Source: Cafeteria roenbergensis
Taxonomy: Eukaryota; Sar; Bigyra; Bicosoecida; Cafeteriaceae
Direction: 5' to 3'
Assembly: GCA_008330645.1 (NCBI GenBank)
Contig: VLTN01000012.1
Coordinates: 558,001-622,000 of the forward strand
Length of the DNA stretch: 64,000 bases
Shown: positions 31,801 through 41,932 of the stretch, piece by piece
Layout: each line of letters starts with the position of its first letter
Numbering within the stretch: the first letter of the stretch is position 1
Notes under the pieces: generated by a model
Told to the model about the DNA's origin: nothing
Database searches by the model: none
Seen by the model: the letters and a program-made list of their open reading frames with translations, nothing else
Made by a program: the position numbers and the translations under genes

Positions 31801-34800
31801 ATGCCGTTTCCAGCTGCGCCAGGGTCAGCAGAGCCGCCTGCCGCGGAGGATCGCGCCACGTCATCGGGGGGGCTGCGGTGCTGCCGCGGGGGCGACGCGG
31901 AGGACCCCTGCCTGGCGGGGGTCATCTGCGGGGACGACGCCGCCCTAGCCAGGGTCGCCGGGTGCACCGGGGGCGAGCCGGCAGCGGAGCCACTGAGGGC
32001 AGACTGGGCTGCCGCAGCCGCAGCGGAACGGGCGCCGGCCGACGGGGGGGCGGCAGAGCCGGCGATGCCGTCGCTCGAGGTCCAGCTGGCCGCCCTGTTG
32101 CCCAGCCCCCTGGTCATGCTGCCCGCCCGCGACCTGCCCAGGGGCTGGCGGGCCGCCGCCTCCGCCCCGCCCCCGACGACGTCTGCCTCGGAGCTGTCGC
32201 CGCTGTCGGTGCAGTCCTCCGTGTCCGTCGTGTTGACGTCGTCGTCGGCGAACTCGTGACCCTCCCACAGCGCGTCCAGGTCGTCGCCGTCGTGGAACGC
32301 GGCCATGCTTGCAGGGAGCCGCTGGTCCTCGAGCAGGTTCTGGAGCGGCGGCGCGAGCGTGTTGTTCGACCCGAAACCCGTTTCGTCGGACCTGTAGCTG
32401 CCCCCGCCCAGCGAGCGCCTGCCCGCGTCGTCCGTGCCGTCCGCGCTTGGGTCGGCAGAGCTGCCGCCGTCGGACTCGCCGCCAAACGTCTCCCCGGGCG
32501 CAGCGCCCGCCGAGGGGGGCGGGCGAAGCGCCCCGTCTGCCGGGACCGGCAGCGCGCCCGACGGCGAGGGAGCACCCGTCGCCGCGGCCGGGACCGAGCC
32601 GAACGAGGCGGCGTGGCCGATGCCCCCCTGCACCGCCAGCGAGGACGCGGCAGTGTGAGCGGCCGCGCCGGGGGCGGCGGTCGGGCCCTGCTCGGCCCCG
32701 CCCGCGCCGGCTGCGCGGCCCCCCCCGCCCCCGGACTGCGCCCGGGCCCTGGCCCGGCGCGCGGCCTGCTGCTCACCCTCGCTGCCGCTCTCCGTGACAG
32801 AGCTGTCCTCCTCAGTGGCCACCAGCCCGGGCATGACGGGCGGCATGGGCGGGCCGCGCAGCTGCGGGACGTCGCCGGCAGAGCTGGACCGAGCGATGCC
32901 GGGGGAGCGGGGGAGGCCGGAGCCGGGCGAGCCGTGGGCGCGGGGGGGGCTCGCGTGGCCGGCCGGCGGTGCGGAGGACTGGGCGCGGGGGTGGGCGCGG
33001 GGGTGGGCCATGCCGTGCGAGCCACCGTCGGAGGCGGTGCTGTAGGCGCGGGGACGGGCCGTGTGAGGCATGGCCTGCGACCCGCCGACTGCAGGGTCAG
33101 AGGCGGCCGCCGACGCAGGGCCCCCGGCGGGCGGCGAGATGTCCGTTGCGCCGCTGGGGTCATCCGCCTTGCCGGAGCTGCTGGTCGTGCTGCGATGGTG
33201 GTGGTGGTGGTTGCTGTGGTGGTGGTGGTCGTTGCTGTGGTGGTGGCCTTGCGAGTCGGCAGCTGCGGACGCGGGTGCAGCGCTGGCCCCCGTGGCCGAC
33301 GCGGGGCTCGGTCCCGCGCCCGTGGGGGCGTGCACGGGCGCTGGCTTGGCCGGCGCGCCCGTGGAGCGGGAGAGGTCTTCGTGCAGGAGCAACCGCCGGC
33401 CCATCTCGACCTTGCCGGCGGCGGTGCGGGCGTCGTCCGCCGCCAGGGCTGCGCGCGCGCCTGCGCTCAGCTGGCCGGGGCCGGCCCCCTTGCGGAGGCG
33501 TCGGCGGGAGGAGGACGGCCCGCTGTGGGCGGGCCGGAACGCCGGGGAGGCGATGGCGCTGGCGGCGGACAACGCTGCCGCCGCCTGCGTCGCTGCTCCG
33601 GCCGCGGACGACCGGGAGCCGCCGCCAGCGCCAGCGCCGCCACCGCCGCCGGGGAAGCCGCGGCGCAGCGACGCGCCCGCGGGGGAGGAGGTTACGCGTG
33701 AGTGGCCCGCGGGTGAGGCCGCCATGGGATCCATGAGACCGGCCTGACGCACCGCCTCAGCGAGCGCATCGGGGGAGAGGACGGAAGCCGCGCGGGTGTA
33801 CGCTGCGGCCAGCGCGCCGGAGAGGGCCGAGTTGCCCGGCAGGCGCGGGGGCGGGCCGGAGCGGGGGGAGGGGGTGGCGGGGCCTCCGGGCTGCTGCTTA
33901 GCGCGCAGCGCCGCGTGGACGCCGCTGCTGGTGGGGTCAGCTGACGCGATGAGCCAGGCGCCGGCTCGTGGGTCCCAGGCCGCGAAACTGCTCTTGTCGA
34001 AGGGCATGCCCGTGACGGCGCAGTGGCAGAGAGCGACGCGGCAGTAGCTGCAGCGAAGGCAGCGGAGGCCACCGAGCGAGTCGTCGGTAGAGCCGCCCGA
34101 GGCAGAGGCGGCGCCGCGAGCCACGGCGGTGGAGATGCTGCGGGAGGCTGGTCCGCTGGCGGCAGCCGCGACGGCGGCGGCGGCGGTGCCCGGGGCGGCG
34201 GCGGACGAGGCGGCTGCTGCTGCGGAGCCCGCTGAGGCGGGGGCGCGGGCTGCTGCCGAGAGGGCTGGTGCTGCTGTGGCTGGCGGGGGGGCAGCGGGCA
34301 GAGCGGAGGGGGCGCTGGCCGCCGCGGCCGCCGACGTCGCAGCTGACGCGGCGGCCGGAGCGGTCGCGGCGGCCGGCTTGGCGCCCGTGCCTTGTGGCAG
34401 GGGGGCCCTCGAGCCGCGCACCGCCGATGCCGGGGCGCTGCGCGTGTGGGCCTGGGCGTGGGCCAGAGCGCGGGCGCCCGGGGTGAAGGCTTGACCGTTG
34501 CCGGCAGCGGCGCCGCGCGCGGGGGTGCTGAGCGGCTCAGCGCCAAAGTACCACGGCGGGCGGAGCGCCCCCGCTGCCCCCAGGTACAGCGCCTCATCTT
34601 CGTCGTCGTTGTCCTCATGGGGGCGCGGGCCGGGGGTCGGGCGGGCTGCGGCTGGCGGCGGCGCCGCTGCCGCCGCGCCCGCGGCTGCCTCGCCCGAGGG
34701 CTGGCACAGCTTGGACCGTCTGCCCGCGCCGGCGGCGGGCCTGGGGCCGGGCCGCGCCGCAGGCTCCCCGTCCGGGCCGGTGAGCGAGTGCTGGCTCAGC

Positions 34801-36853
34801 GTGCGCGCGATGTCCTTGAGCTGGATGAGGCGCGCCGTGTGCAGAGCGGGGGCGTCGAGGGCGCTCCTGCCCAGGGCCGCGGAGGGCCCCACGCTGGGGG
34901 GAGGGCCCGCCTTGGGGTCACCGCTTGCAGGCGGCGGGGCGGCTGCGGCGGCGGCTGCGGCGGCCGCTGGCGGCTGCCCTGCGCCCATGCCAGCACCGCC
35001 GTTGGTTGCGGGGCGGTGGTGCTTGCTGCCTGTCTGGGGCGGGTTGGTCAGGACAACGTGGTCCTCGTCCGCGTCGTCGCTGTCGCCGCTTGACGCGCCG
35101 ACGATGGCGAGCTGATGGGCACGCCTGCCTGCCTCGCCTGGCAGGGCGTGCGCGTCGTCGCCCTTGTCCGACGAGTAGGGGAACACGGCCTCCAGGAAGG
35201 CCATCACCTCCGGGGCGTCGTGCAGCCAGCGCTTGAACGCCTCGAACCCTAGGCGCGCGCTCTCGTCCCCGCGGACGCCGCACTCGCGGAAGGCGCGGTC
35301 CACCAGCTCGGACACCCATCGCTCCGAGGAGCGCACGAGGCGCGAGGCGGTGCGCAGGTCCCGTGCCTCCCGCGCCTCGGAGCGAGCCACTTCCCGCGGC
35401 GTGGCGGCGAGCGCCGGGGCACCGCGGGGGGGGCCCAGGGCCGAGGCGCCGGAGCGGGGGGTGTCTGCCGCGGAGCGCGTGCTCTCGCACGGCGTGAAGG
35501 CGCCGTCGCTGTTGTAGCCCGTCGACGCGTCGGCGGGACAGCAGGCGTCAGAAGGCGGGTCGCTGTCGCTCGCCTCCGAGAGCGGCGTGTCCATGCCCCC
35601 GCGCGGGCGGGCCGACCCCGCTGCCGCGGCGTGCTCCGCTGCAATGATGCGGAGTTCCGTGGCGCCGCTGCGGCCGGCGCGACCGCGCGCTTCCGGCGCC
35701 GGCTTTGACGCCGCCTCCTTCCGGCCAGAGTGCGTCACAGACCGCAGCACAGGGCGGGGCAGGTGGTGCAGCAGCGTGCGCAGCTCGGCCCGCGACACGG
35801 AGCCGTCCCCCGACAGGTCGTGCACCTCAAAAATGAAGCGCATGCGGTCGTCCACGGAGCCGCGACAAACGCGCGCCAGGCCCACGATGAACTCCTCGTA
35901 GTCGACGGCCCCGGTCTTTTTAGTGTCGAACATGTCGAAAAGGCGCTCTGCGGGGGGCGGGTGGGAGGGCAGCGCGGAGCGCGAGGGCGCGAGCAAACAC
36001 AACAGCAGATGGCTTATGCGGGCGGTGCGGAGGAATCGCCTTCTGCGCTCGTCCTGCTGCAGCGCGCCAGCCAAGCAGCTCACCGCCGAGGAGCCCCGGC
36101 CAGGGAAACGCCTTGAGGAAGGTGTGCTTGTCGATCGTGGTGCCCGGGCTTCGCTCAGACAGCTCCTGCGGAGACGGGGCATTGCGGGGCAGCGCGAGAC
36201 AGCGTGGCAGTCCGCCCGAGCAGATGCCAGTGCGTTTCCCCGCCTGGCGGATTGCCCACGCCGGGACCCCGACGGGCCCTGCTCGCGCAGCGAGCGGCCT
36301 GGCGGCTTCCCAGCGGCGAGCTGAGGGGGCGGGGCAGGCACGTGGGGCGAGCGCGGCGCGACGAGGGCGGCCGTCGGAGCCGCGCCTGCTCGTCGTGCGA
36401 CGGAACGCCGCAGACCGCGCCGGGCCGCTGGGCGACGAGCGCCCGCCGCCTGCACCGGGAAGGGGAGGTCCGCGCTGCCCATACGTGCCCGGGGCGGCGG
36501 GGCCCGTTGTAGTCAGCAGGCTCGGCCTGGGCCGGCCCCGTCCTTGCCGGCAAACCGGCCGTGTTTTGGCTTCCGCATCCCTCACATTGAAGGTGGACCT
36601 GAGCACGGTCAGCTCCGACGCCGTGACTGCGAGGCGCAGGGAGGCGGGCGGGGTGGCACAGCTGGTCTCGCTCGGCGGCGCGCCCTGCCAAGGGGCGCGG
36701 CGGGGGGAGCCCGTGGCGCCGACTGGCTGCTGCAGGCGCCGGCCGCAGTTGCAGCCCGCCGTCCACTCCGCGAGCCTCGGGCCGCTCACACTGCGAGACG
36801 CCGCGCCGAAACTCATCGGACCCGATGCTGTCGCGGGTCGCCGCATTGCCCAT
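28833..36853 (-). CDS. Giant EF-hand / PH / CAMK-like protein kinase
   Basis: Four exons, 36853-36790, 36626-36586, 36165-36084 and 35947-28833, encode 2,433 residues. The first 130 residues resemble calcineurin-B-like EF-hand proteins: MGNAATRDSIGSDEF with Gly2 suited to myristoylation, ASELTVLRSTFN, TTIDKHTFLKAFPW, ERLFDMFDTKKTGAVDYEEF and IFEVHDLSGDGSVSRAEL, the last two being good calcium loops. A further EF-like segment lies near RWVSELVDRAFRECG. About 1,700 residues of Ser/Ala/Pro/Gly-rich sequence follow, with a His tract and two Cys clusters (RCLRCSYCRVALCHC, HRRCPVCARRR). A PH domain (EHEGYLYKRGSRTGFLTKRW to REQRDEWYAALRRA) starts near 2006. The kinase domain has GRELGRGQFSVV, YAVKVI, HRDIKPEN near 2259, DFGLSK near 2278 and VAPEVL, all catalytic residues intact. 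PH plus kinase resembles PKD. The combination suggests a calcium- and lipid-gated kinase. Confidence 0.88.
33196..33247 (-). repeat. CAC/CAT triplet tract encoding a His-rich segment of the giant kinase
   Basis: On the plus strand the tract reads as repeated GTG and GTT triplets; on the coding strand it gives a run with twelve or more His broken by Ser, Asn and Asp. It is an in-frame triplet expansion in the disordered middle of the kinase protein and could bind metal or be length-polymorphic. Confidence 0.85.
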
Positions 36854-37278
36854 CCGGTGGTGGTGCCCCCGCTTGCTTTGCGCGGCGGTGCGGCGCGCTC
36901 GTGTGTGCCGCGTGCAGCGCGTTCGATTGGCGGGCGCAGGGCAGAGCCTCGCGCCGGCCGCGTGGTGCGCCGTGCGCCTTGCCAGCGGCCCTTCCCTGCA
37001 GCGGCGAGGCAACGAGGCTTCCCAGCGCATCCTGGAGCGCCAGCAGTGTGTCGTGCCTGCTGAGGGGTGGCTTGGGGGCATTCGGCGCGTGCGCCACCTG
37101 TCACACGCGTGCGCTTCGGCGCTGGCAGCGCTTGCTTGGAAAATCGCACGCACAGCAGCGCAGCGGGGCGCGATTGGCAGCGCACACTCCGGGAAACAAA
37201 ACGCACCCTACCGACACGGAGAGCAGTGTTGGTTCCGGCACATGCGAGCGAAACACATTCGCTCAGCGCCCCGCCGCC
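36854..37278. other. Intergenic stretch upstream of the giant kinase gene
   Basis: The 425 bases lie between the kinase start and the Rab stop, both on the minus strand. They should include the kinase promoter. No coding frame or repeated element is evident. Confidence 0.45.
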
Positions 37279-38408
37279 TCAGCAGCACCCCGATCCAGCA
37301 GCCGGCTTCTCCGCACCGTCGTCGTCGTCGTCGGTGACCCGCACCGTCCGACCGCCCTTGCCCGCGGGCGCCGAGCTGGCCGCCGCTCTGGCGGCCAGCA
37401 CGCGGTCAGTCAGCTGCTGGAACAGCTCGTTCACGCCCGCGCCGCTCCGGCAGCTGACCTCGACGAAGGCAGCGGCGCCCACGGACTCCGCCAGCTCGCG
37501 CCCGCTGGCCTCCGTCACCTGCCTCCGCGCCGCCAGGTCGGCCTTGTTGCCCACGAGCAGCACCGCCACGCCGTCCCCCACGCGGCCTCGCAAGTCCCGC
37601 ATCCACTGGCGCACGTTCTCGAGGCTCTCGCGCACCGTGATGTCGTACACCATGACCACGCCCTGCGGGGGACGCGGGCGGCGGGGCGGGCGGAGGCGGC
37701 AGGGGGGCAGCGCTGGCGGGGCGCGGGGAGGGGGGGGGGGGCGGGCCGTCTGTTGCGCCGCCGGCCTCACGCTCAAACAGCCTCCAGCGCGCGCTGCGTG
37801 CAAGGTACAAGGTGGCCGTCGGGAGTGGCGCCGGCCTTGGCTCACATCGGACCCCTTGTAGTACCCCGCGGCCATGGAGCGAAACCGCTCTTGCCCGCTG
37901 CGGACGCGCAACCGAGAAAAACCACACCCGAGCGCGGGCAGCGCGACGTCAAGCCAGGCGGTGTGCGCGGGAGGGCCCTCGCTCGGCCGACCCACGCGCA
38001 CGAGCCGCCCCCCTTCCCCCTCCCAGAGAGCCGGGGCGTCAATCTCGCGGAGTGCGGCGCGCTGCGGCTCACGCGGTGTCCCAGACAGTGAGCTTGACGG
38101 GCGACCCGCCGCTGTCGATCACCTTGGTGGCGTAGTCGATGCCGATGGTCGAGGTCATTCTGCGCTTGGCGCCAATCGGAGTCCCGCCGCGGGCTGGCGT
38201 CGGGGCAGCGTCGCAGCGGCGCGGCAAGTGCTTGGGCAACGGCCGAGCAGGCCGGGCTGCCGAGGCCGCCAGAGCGAGCCAGAGGACCACCTCACGAGGG
38301 GCTGAACTTGTTGTCAATGAACCGCTTCATGATGGAGCTCTTCCCCACCCCGGAGTCGCCGAGCATCAGGATGCGCAGCGAGACCTTGGGCTCCGCGGCG
38401 GCGGCCAT
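37279..38408 (-). CDS. Rab-family small GTPase
   Basis: Four exons, 38408-38296, 38159-38073, 37897-37846 and 37662-37279, encode 211 residues. All G motifs are present: P-loop GDSGVGKSS (18-26), effector Thr in MTSTIGIDYA, WDTAGQERFRSM, GNKADL and a weaker fifth motif in EVSCRSGAG (usual ETSAK). Rab-specific strands IGIDYATKVI and KLTVWDTAGQERF and the stretch YYKGSDGVVMVYDIT place it in the Rab1/8/10-like group. The C-terminus GSGCC offers two cysteines for geranylgeranylation. A basic-acidic tail (RTVRVTDDDDDGAEK) precedes it. Rabs direct vesicle traffic between membranes. Exact subfamily cannot be fixed by eye. The gene has three introns, donors GTGAGG, GTGAGC and GTGAGC, and diverges from the repeat protein gene with 272 bases between. 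Confidence 0.93.
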
Positions 38409-38680
38409 CGCGGAACTGCACCTGCAACGGCGCCACGGACTGGGAGGCGGGGCGGAGGCAAGGCGCCGTGTGGACTGCGCGCGCGGGCTCCCGGCGCCCT
38501 CGCCTGGCGAGCAGCCGCTGTCCGTGTGCGCCCGCGCGGCAAGGACCACGGCCGCCCGTCGCACGCACGGAAACACCTATTTGGTCCGCACCGCTCTGCC
38601 GAGAGAACACCGCCGCAAACTCGCCACGTGGGGCGAGGTGGCACTCCCGGCCGCTCCGCAGCGGACCGTTCTGCGCCCAG
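38409..38680. promoter_or_regulatory. Divergent promoter region, Rab / repeat membrane protein
   Basis: 272 bases between start codons of divergent genes. I see no TATA-like box; the sequence is GC-rich throughout, with CACGTGGGGCG near 38625 as a possible E-box-like site. Confidence 0.35.
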
Positions 38681-40318
38681 ATGGCTGACGCCGAGCCGAA
38701 CCCACCGGGAGCGGCGGCCACTGGTTCTGCCGCAGTGGAGGCGGTCTCGGAGCTGGCTCGCGGCGTTGCGTCCGTGCCGGCCTCCTCCGAGCTTGTGGCT
38801 GCGTTGAAGGGGCTGCACCAGCGGGTCGCCCTGTCGCCCAACGTCCTCCAAGCGGCCGAGGACGCCGCGCACGTTGCATCCATCATCATGGAAATGCGCA
38901 AGCCAGGCGGCGAGGCCGTCGGCCCGCGGGTTGCATTTCCCCTCGTCCTGCTCGAGAAGCTTGCGGAAGCGCACGGGGACGACGCCCCGTGGCTCGCGGC
39001 GCAGGTGGGAACCGCCCCGCCAGCTCCTGTTCTGGAGGCCAGCCCCGAGGCCCAGGCTGCGTTCCGGCGCGCGCAGGCGGAGGAGCGCCGAATGCTCTCT
39101 CGCCGAGGCGCCGTGTCGGTCGCGGCCGACGGCGACGACGGCGGGGGCCAGCGGCGCGGCAGGTTCGCCATGCCCGCGCCCCGCGGCCCCGTTGCCGTGG
39201 CCATGCTCGTGGCGAGCTCCGCTGTGGCGGTGGGGGCTATCGCGGCACTGCTCGCGTCCGGGGGGGGCAACTACGCCACCGCAACGCTGCTCATGGCCGC
39301 AGGGGCGATCATAGTCGACGCGCTGCTCGTCACGCGCATGATGTGCACACACGACCCCGCCGCCGTCGATCAGTCCGCCAGGGGCGCCGGGAAGCGGCCC
39401 CGCCCCCACGGCGACCCCGCCGCCGCCGATCAGCCCGCCAGGGGCGCCGGCAGCGCCGAGGCACCGGCCACCCCTGCCCGCCCGTCCCCCGGGACCACCC
39501 TCCTCCGCCGCCGCGCCGCCGCCGCCGGCGCCGCCGCAGCCGCCGCAGCCGCAGCTGACAGCCCCACCAGCGCGGCCGGCACCCCCGCCTCTCTCGCCAG
39601 CACCGCCATCGGGCCGTCGCCCGCGCGGAGCGCCTCCCTCTCCCCCGCCACGGCCGCTCTCATCGCCCAGGAGGCGCGGGCATTCATCGAGCAACGCAAC
39701 ACGCGGCGGGAGGCCGTTGCTGCAGCTGTGGCTGCGGACCCGCCGAGCGAGGCCGCGCAAGCCGCGGACGCAGCGACAGCAGCAGCAGCAGCAGCAGCAG
39801 CAGGGGGGGGAGGGGCAGGGCCAGGAGCGGGAGCAGACGCAGCTGCCGGTGACGCTGTCGGCAACGGCGCCGCTGCTGCTGGTGATCGTGACGGCGCTGC
39901 TACCGCTGGTGATCACGACGGCGCTGCTGCTGCTGGTGATCGTGACGGCGCTGCTACCGCTGGTGATCGTGACGGCGCTGCTGCTGCTGGTGATCGTGAC
40001 GGCGCTGCTACCGCTGGTGATCGTGACGGCGCTGCTGCTGCTGGTGATCACGACGGCGCTGCTGCTGCTGGTGATCGTGACGGCGCTGCTACCGCTGGTG
40101 ATCGTGACGGCGCTGCTGCTGCTGGTGATCGTGACGGCGCTGCTACCGCTGGTGATCGTGACGGCGCTGCTGCTGCTGGCGAGCACGGCGCCGACGACGA
40201 CGTCGCGGGCGAAGGGGCAGAGGAGAGCTCGGCGCCACGGAGCCCTCGTGCCTCCCCGCCGCCGCTGACGGAAGACGGGTGGGAGGTGGTGCACTCGCCG
40301 GAGCGCGCCCCTCGCTGA
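38681..40318 (+). CDS. Two-helix membrane protein with 9-residue acidic/Ala repeat
   Basis: A single exon from ATG 38681 encodes 545 residues. I do not recognise the family. The N-terminal 160 residues look folded and helical (ELVAALKGLHQRVALSPNVLQ, AEDAAHVASIIMEMRK, FPLVLLEKLAEAHGDDAPWLAAQ). Two adjacent transmembrane helices follow, VAVAMLVASSAVAVGAIAALLA and YATATLLMAAGAIIVDALLV (residues about 170-225). Two copies of a short Asp-Pro-Ala-Ala/Arg-Gly-Ala-Gly module come next, then Ala-rich linkers, then 12 copies of a nine-residue unit (residues 396-503), then an acidic Ser-rich end with EDGWEVVHSPERAP. A hairpin insertion in a membrane with both ends on one side is likely. The repeat is described separately. 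The start is the first ATG after the divergent promoter; frame is open further upstream but antisense to the Rab gene. Confidence 0.72.
   Translation: MADAEPNPPGAAATGSAAVEAVSELARGVASVPASSELVAALKGLHQRVALSPNVLQAAEDAAHVASIIMEMRKPGGEAVGPRVAFPLVLLEKLAEAHGDDAPWLAAQVGTAPPAPVLEASPEAQAAFRRAQAEERRMLSRRGAVSVAADGDDGGGQRRGRFAMPAPRGPVAVAMLVASSAVAVGAIAALLASGGGNYATATLLMAAGAIIVDALLVTRMMCTHDPAAVDQSARGAGKRPRPHGDPAAADQPARGAGSAEAPATPARPSPGTTLLRRRAAAAGAAAAAAAAADSPTSAAGTPASLASTAIGPSPARSASLSPATAALIAQEARAFIEQRNTRREAVAAAVAADPPSEAAQAADAATAAAAAAAAGGGGAGPGAGADAAAGDAVGNGAAAAGDRDGAATAGDHDGAAAAGDRDGAATAGDRDGAAAAGDRDGAATAGDRDGAAAAGDHDGAAAAGDRDGAATAGDRDGAAAAGDRDGAATAGDRDGAAAAGEHGADDDVAGEGAEESSAPRSPRASPPPLTEDGWEVVHSPERAPR
39866..40189 (+). 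repeat. 12 tandem 27-base units encoding GAA(A/T)AGD(R/H)D
   Basis: Twelve in-frame units of 27 bases encode nine residues each. Variation is limited to Ala/Thr at position 4 and Arg/His at position 8, and units alternate mostly as Ala then Thr types, giving a 54-base higher-order period. The last unit is degenerate (ends GEHG). Near-identity at the DNA level means recent expansion or gene conversion. The other frames of the same DNA are also open, one being strongly hydrophobic. Confidence 0.95.
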
Positions 40319-41005
40319 GCCGCTTTGGGGCCTTGCATAGGCTGTGTTTGGCGTAGCTCAGCAGTGCGTTGGCTGAATGAACGCGCCGTGGATGCGTGCC
40401 ACGCAGATGCGACCAAGCGCGAGCAAGCCAGCTGTGCGCGGCTCAACAATGACTTCCCGGTCAAAATGAAATCGGCAATGCTTGCGCTCAAAGCCACTCG
40501 CGACTAGTAGGCGGGGCAGGATGGGTCGAGCCCAACCGAGCGGCCATTCAGCGAGAGGTTTCAACGCGTGTTGCTCCCACGGCTGAATTCTCCACTGCCT
40601 GGCTGAGGCTGAGCAAGTCAAACGCATTGCGCGGGTGCTGCAAGCGGGTGCCTGTTCTCTGAGTGTTGCCATGGTCACTTGGTTGCTGAATTGCTCTCCC
40701 AACCCCTCCCCCGCACTCACAGTCGTGGTCGTCGCGAGCCAACCATGCCCCTCGCCGCTGCATGCCCCGCATGAATTGCCGCGCCAGCGGTGTGTCGCCG
40801 CAGGGGCCGCGCACCGGCGAAGGAAGCTCGCGTTGGGCGTTCCGCTTCGCAATCGCACCCATTCCCCAATGCAGCGGTCCTGCGTGTCCGTCTCTTCCGG
40901 GAACGGCGGAGCGAGGCGTCCTCCGCCCCCCTGCGCCCCGGGCACGCAGAAGCGCCGGTAGCGAGCGGTTCAGCGCATCCAGCCCTGGACCACCGCGAGC
41001 GGGGT
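40319..41005. other. Convergent intergenic stretch
   Basis: These 687 bases separate two convergent stop codons and are less GC-rich than the genes. I see no credible coding frame or RNA gene; GGCGTAGCTCAG near 40350 looks like the start of a tRNA but no matching B box or acceptor stem follows. The right end holds a copy of the thioesterase 3' end, listed separately. Confidence 0.5.
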
Positions 41006-41040
41006 TCAGCGCAGCCAGCCCTGGACCACCGCGAGCGCGT
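40965..41040. repeat. 36-base imperfect tandem duplication across the thioesterase stop codon
   Basis: The segment CAGCGCANCCAGCCCTGGAC with flanking bases through ACCACCGCGAGCG appears at 40969-41000 and again at 41005-41037, period 36. The right copy encodes the last residues VVQGWLR and stop of the thioesterase; the left copy lies just past the stop. They differ at one base in the core, so the duplication is young. Confidence 0.85.
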
Positions 41041-41932
41041 CGCGCAGCTCCTTCATGTTGGCGCCGTGGTCGAGGCCGGCGTAGACCTTGCGGGAGACGG
41101 CGCCCGCGCCCTCGAAGCCCTCGCGCGACTTGGTGACCTGCTCCTGGGCGTCGGCGCCCCACTCCGGCAGCACCACGCCGTCGCTGTCGCCGTGGCAAAA
41201 GTGCACCGGGATGGTCTTTCCGGCGTCGGTGGCGCCCTCGAGGGCGGCCTCGAGCGCGGGGAGGTAGCCGGAGAGGACGAGGCACCCGGCGAGCGCCTTG
41301 CTGCTCTGCATGGCCGTGAACAGCGACAGCGCGGCGCCCTGGCTGAAGCCCGCGAGGACGACGCGGCTGTGCGGGACCTTCCCGTCCTCGGGCTCGTCCC
41401 CGTCGGTGGCGAAGCGCGCCACGATGGCCTCGATCTCCTTGCGGGAGTCCTGGATACCGTCCGAGCGCTCCTTGGACCGATCGGCCGCCAGGGACCGGAT
41501 GTCGTACCAGGCGGGCATGGGCATGCCGCCGTTGAGCGTCACCGGGCGGGTCGCCGCCGTGGGGAGCACGATGCGGGTGTAGGGCATGGCGGGGGCGAAG
41601 ACATGGACGGCGGCGTCGAGCCAGCCCATCGCGGTGTCGCCGAGGCCGTGCGAGATGACCAGCAGGCCGCTGACGGGCGAGCCGCGGGGCTCGAGAATGA
41701 CCATGGGCCGGCCCTCGTCGCCCTCGCAGGGCTCGACGGACACCTTGTGGGTGGGGAGGACTTGCGCGGCGCGGGCCGCGGCTGCCATTGCGTGGTCGAC
41801 GGTGACCTCGTAGAAGGAGCTTGAAGCGGCGCAAGTGCCAAAGGCGCACACTCCGGCGAAGAGGTGCGAGAGCGCGCGGCGGGGTGCTGCGACTCGAGCG
41901 GTTCTGCGCAGCGCCGACTGCACGCGGAGCAT
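41006..41932 (-). CDS. Acyl-protein thioesterase (LYPLA/APT family)
   Basis: A single exon encodes 308 residues. APTs are alpha/beta hydrolases that remove palmitate from cysteines of cytosolic membrane-bound proteins. The oxyanion and nucleophile blocks are clear: LVISHGLGDTAMGWLDA, IVLPTAATRPVTLNGGMPMPAWYDI, and the nucleophile elbow GFSQGAA with Ser197. The acid is in HGDSDGVV (Asp near 250) and the base in GLDHGAN (His near 287). GLGDTAMGW and the MPAWYDI block are diagnostic for APT rather than general carboxylesterase. The family is usually about 230 residues; here an N-terminal extension of about 70 (MLRVQSALRRTARVAAPRRALSHLF) is Arg-rich and free of acidic residues, like a mitochondrial presequence. 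Mitochondrial APT1/ABHD10-type activity is known in animals, but location here is inferred. A later Met before AAAARAAQ could give a cytosolic form. Confidence 0.92.
   Translation of the reverse strand: MLRVQSALRRTARVAAPRRALSHLFAGVCAFGTCAASSSFYEVTVDHAMAAAARAAQVLPTHKVSVEPCEGDEGRPMVILEPRGSPVSGLLVISHGLGDTAMGWLDAAVHVFAPAMPYTRIVLPTAATRPVTLNGGMPMPAWYDIRSLAADRSKERSDGIQDSRKEIEAIVARFATDGDEPEDGKVPHSRVVLAGFSQGAALSLFTAMQSSKALAGCLVLSGYLPALEAALEGATDAGKTIPVHFCHGDSDGVVLPEWGADAQEQVTKSREGFEGAGAVSRKVYAGLDHGANMKELRDALAVVQGWLR

Noticed and set aside
39717-40268. Plus-strand frame with a long hydrophobic Leu/Val repeat, looking like many transmembrane segments
   Set aside because: It is the out-of-frame reading of the 27-base repeat. 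The frame in use is set by the folded N-terminal region and continues to a sensible acidic end.
40340-40420. Possible tRNA starting GGCGTAGCTCAG
   Set aside because: The D-arm-like start is not followed by a B box or a pairing acceptor stem at the right distance.
40358-40945. Minus-strand frame of 195 codons after the repeat protein gene
   Set aside because: Composition is unlike the neighbouring genes and no motif or splice partner is seen.
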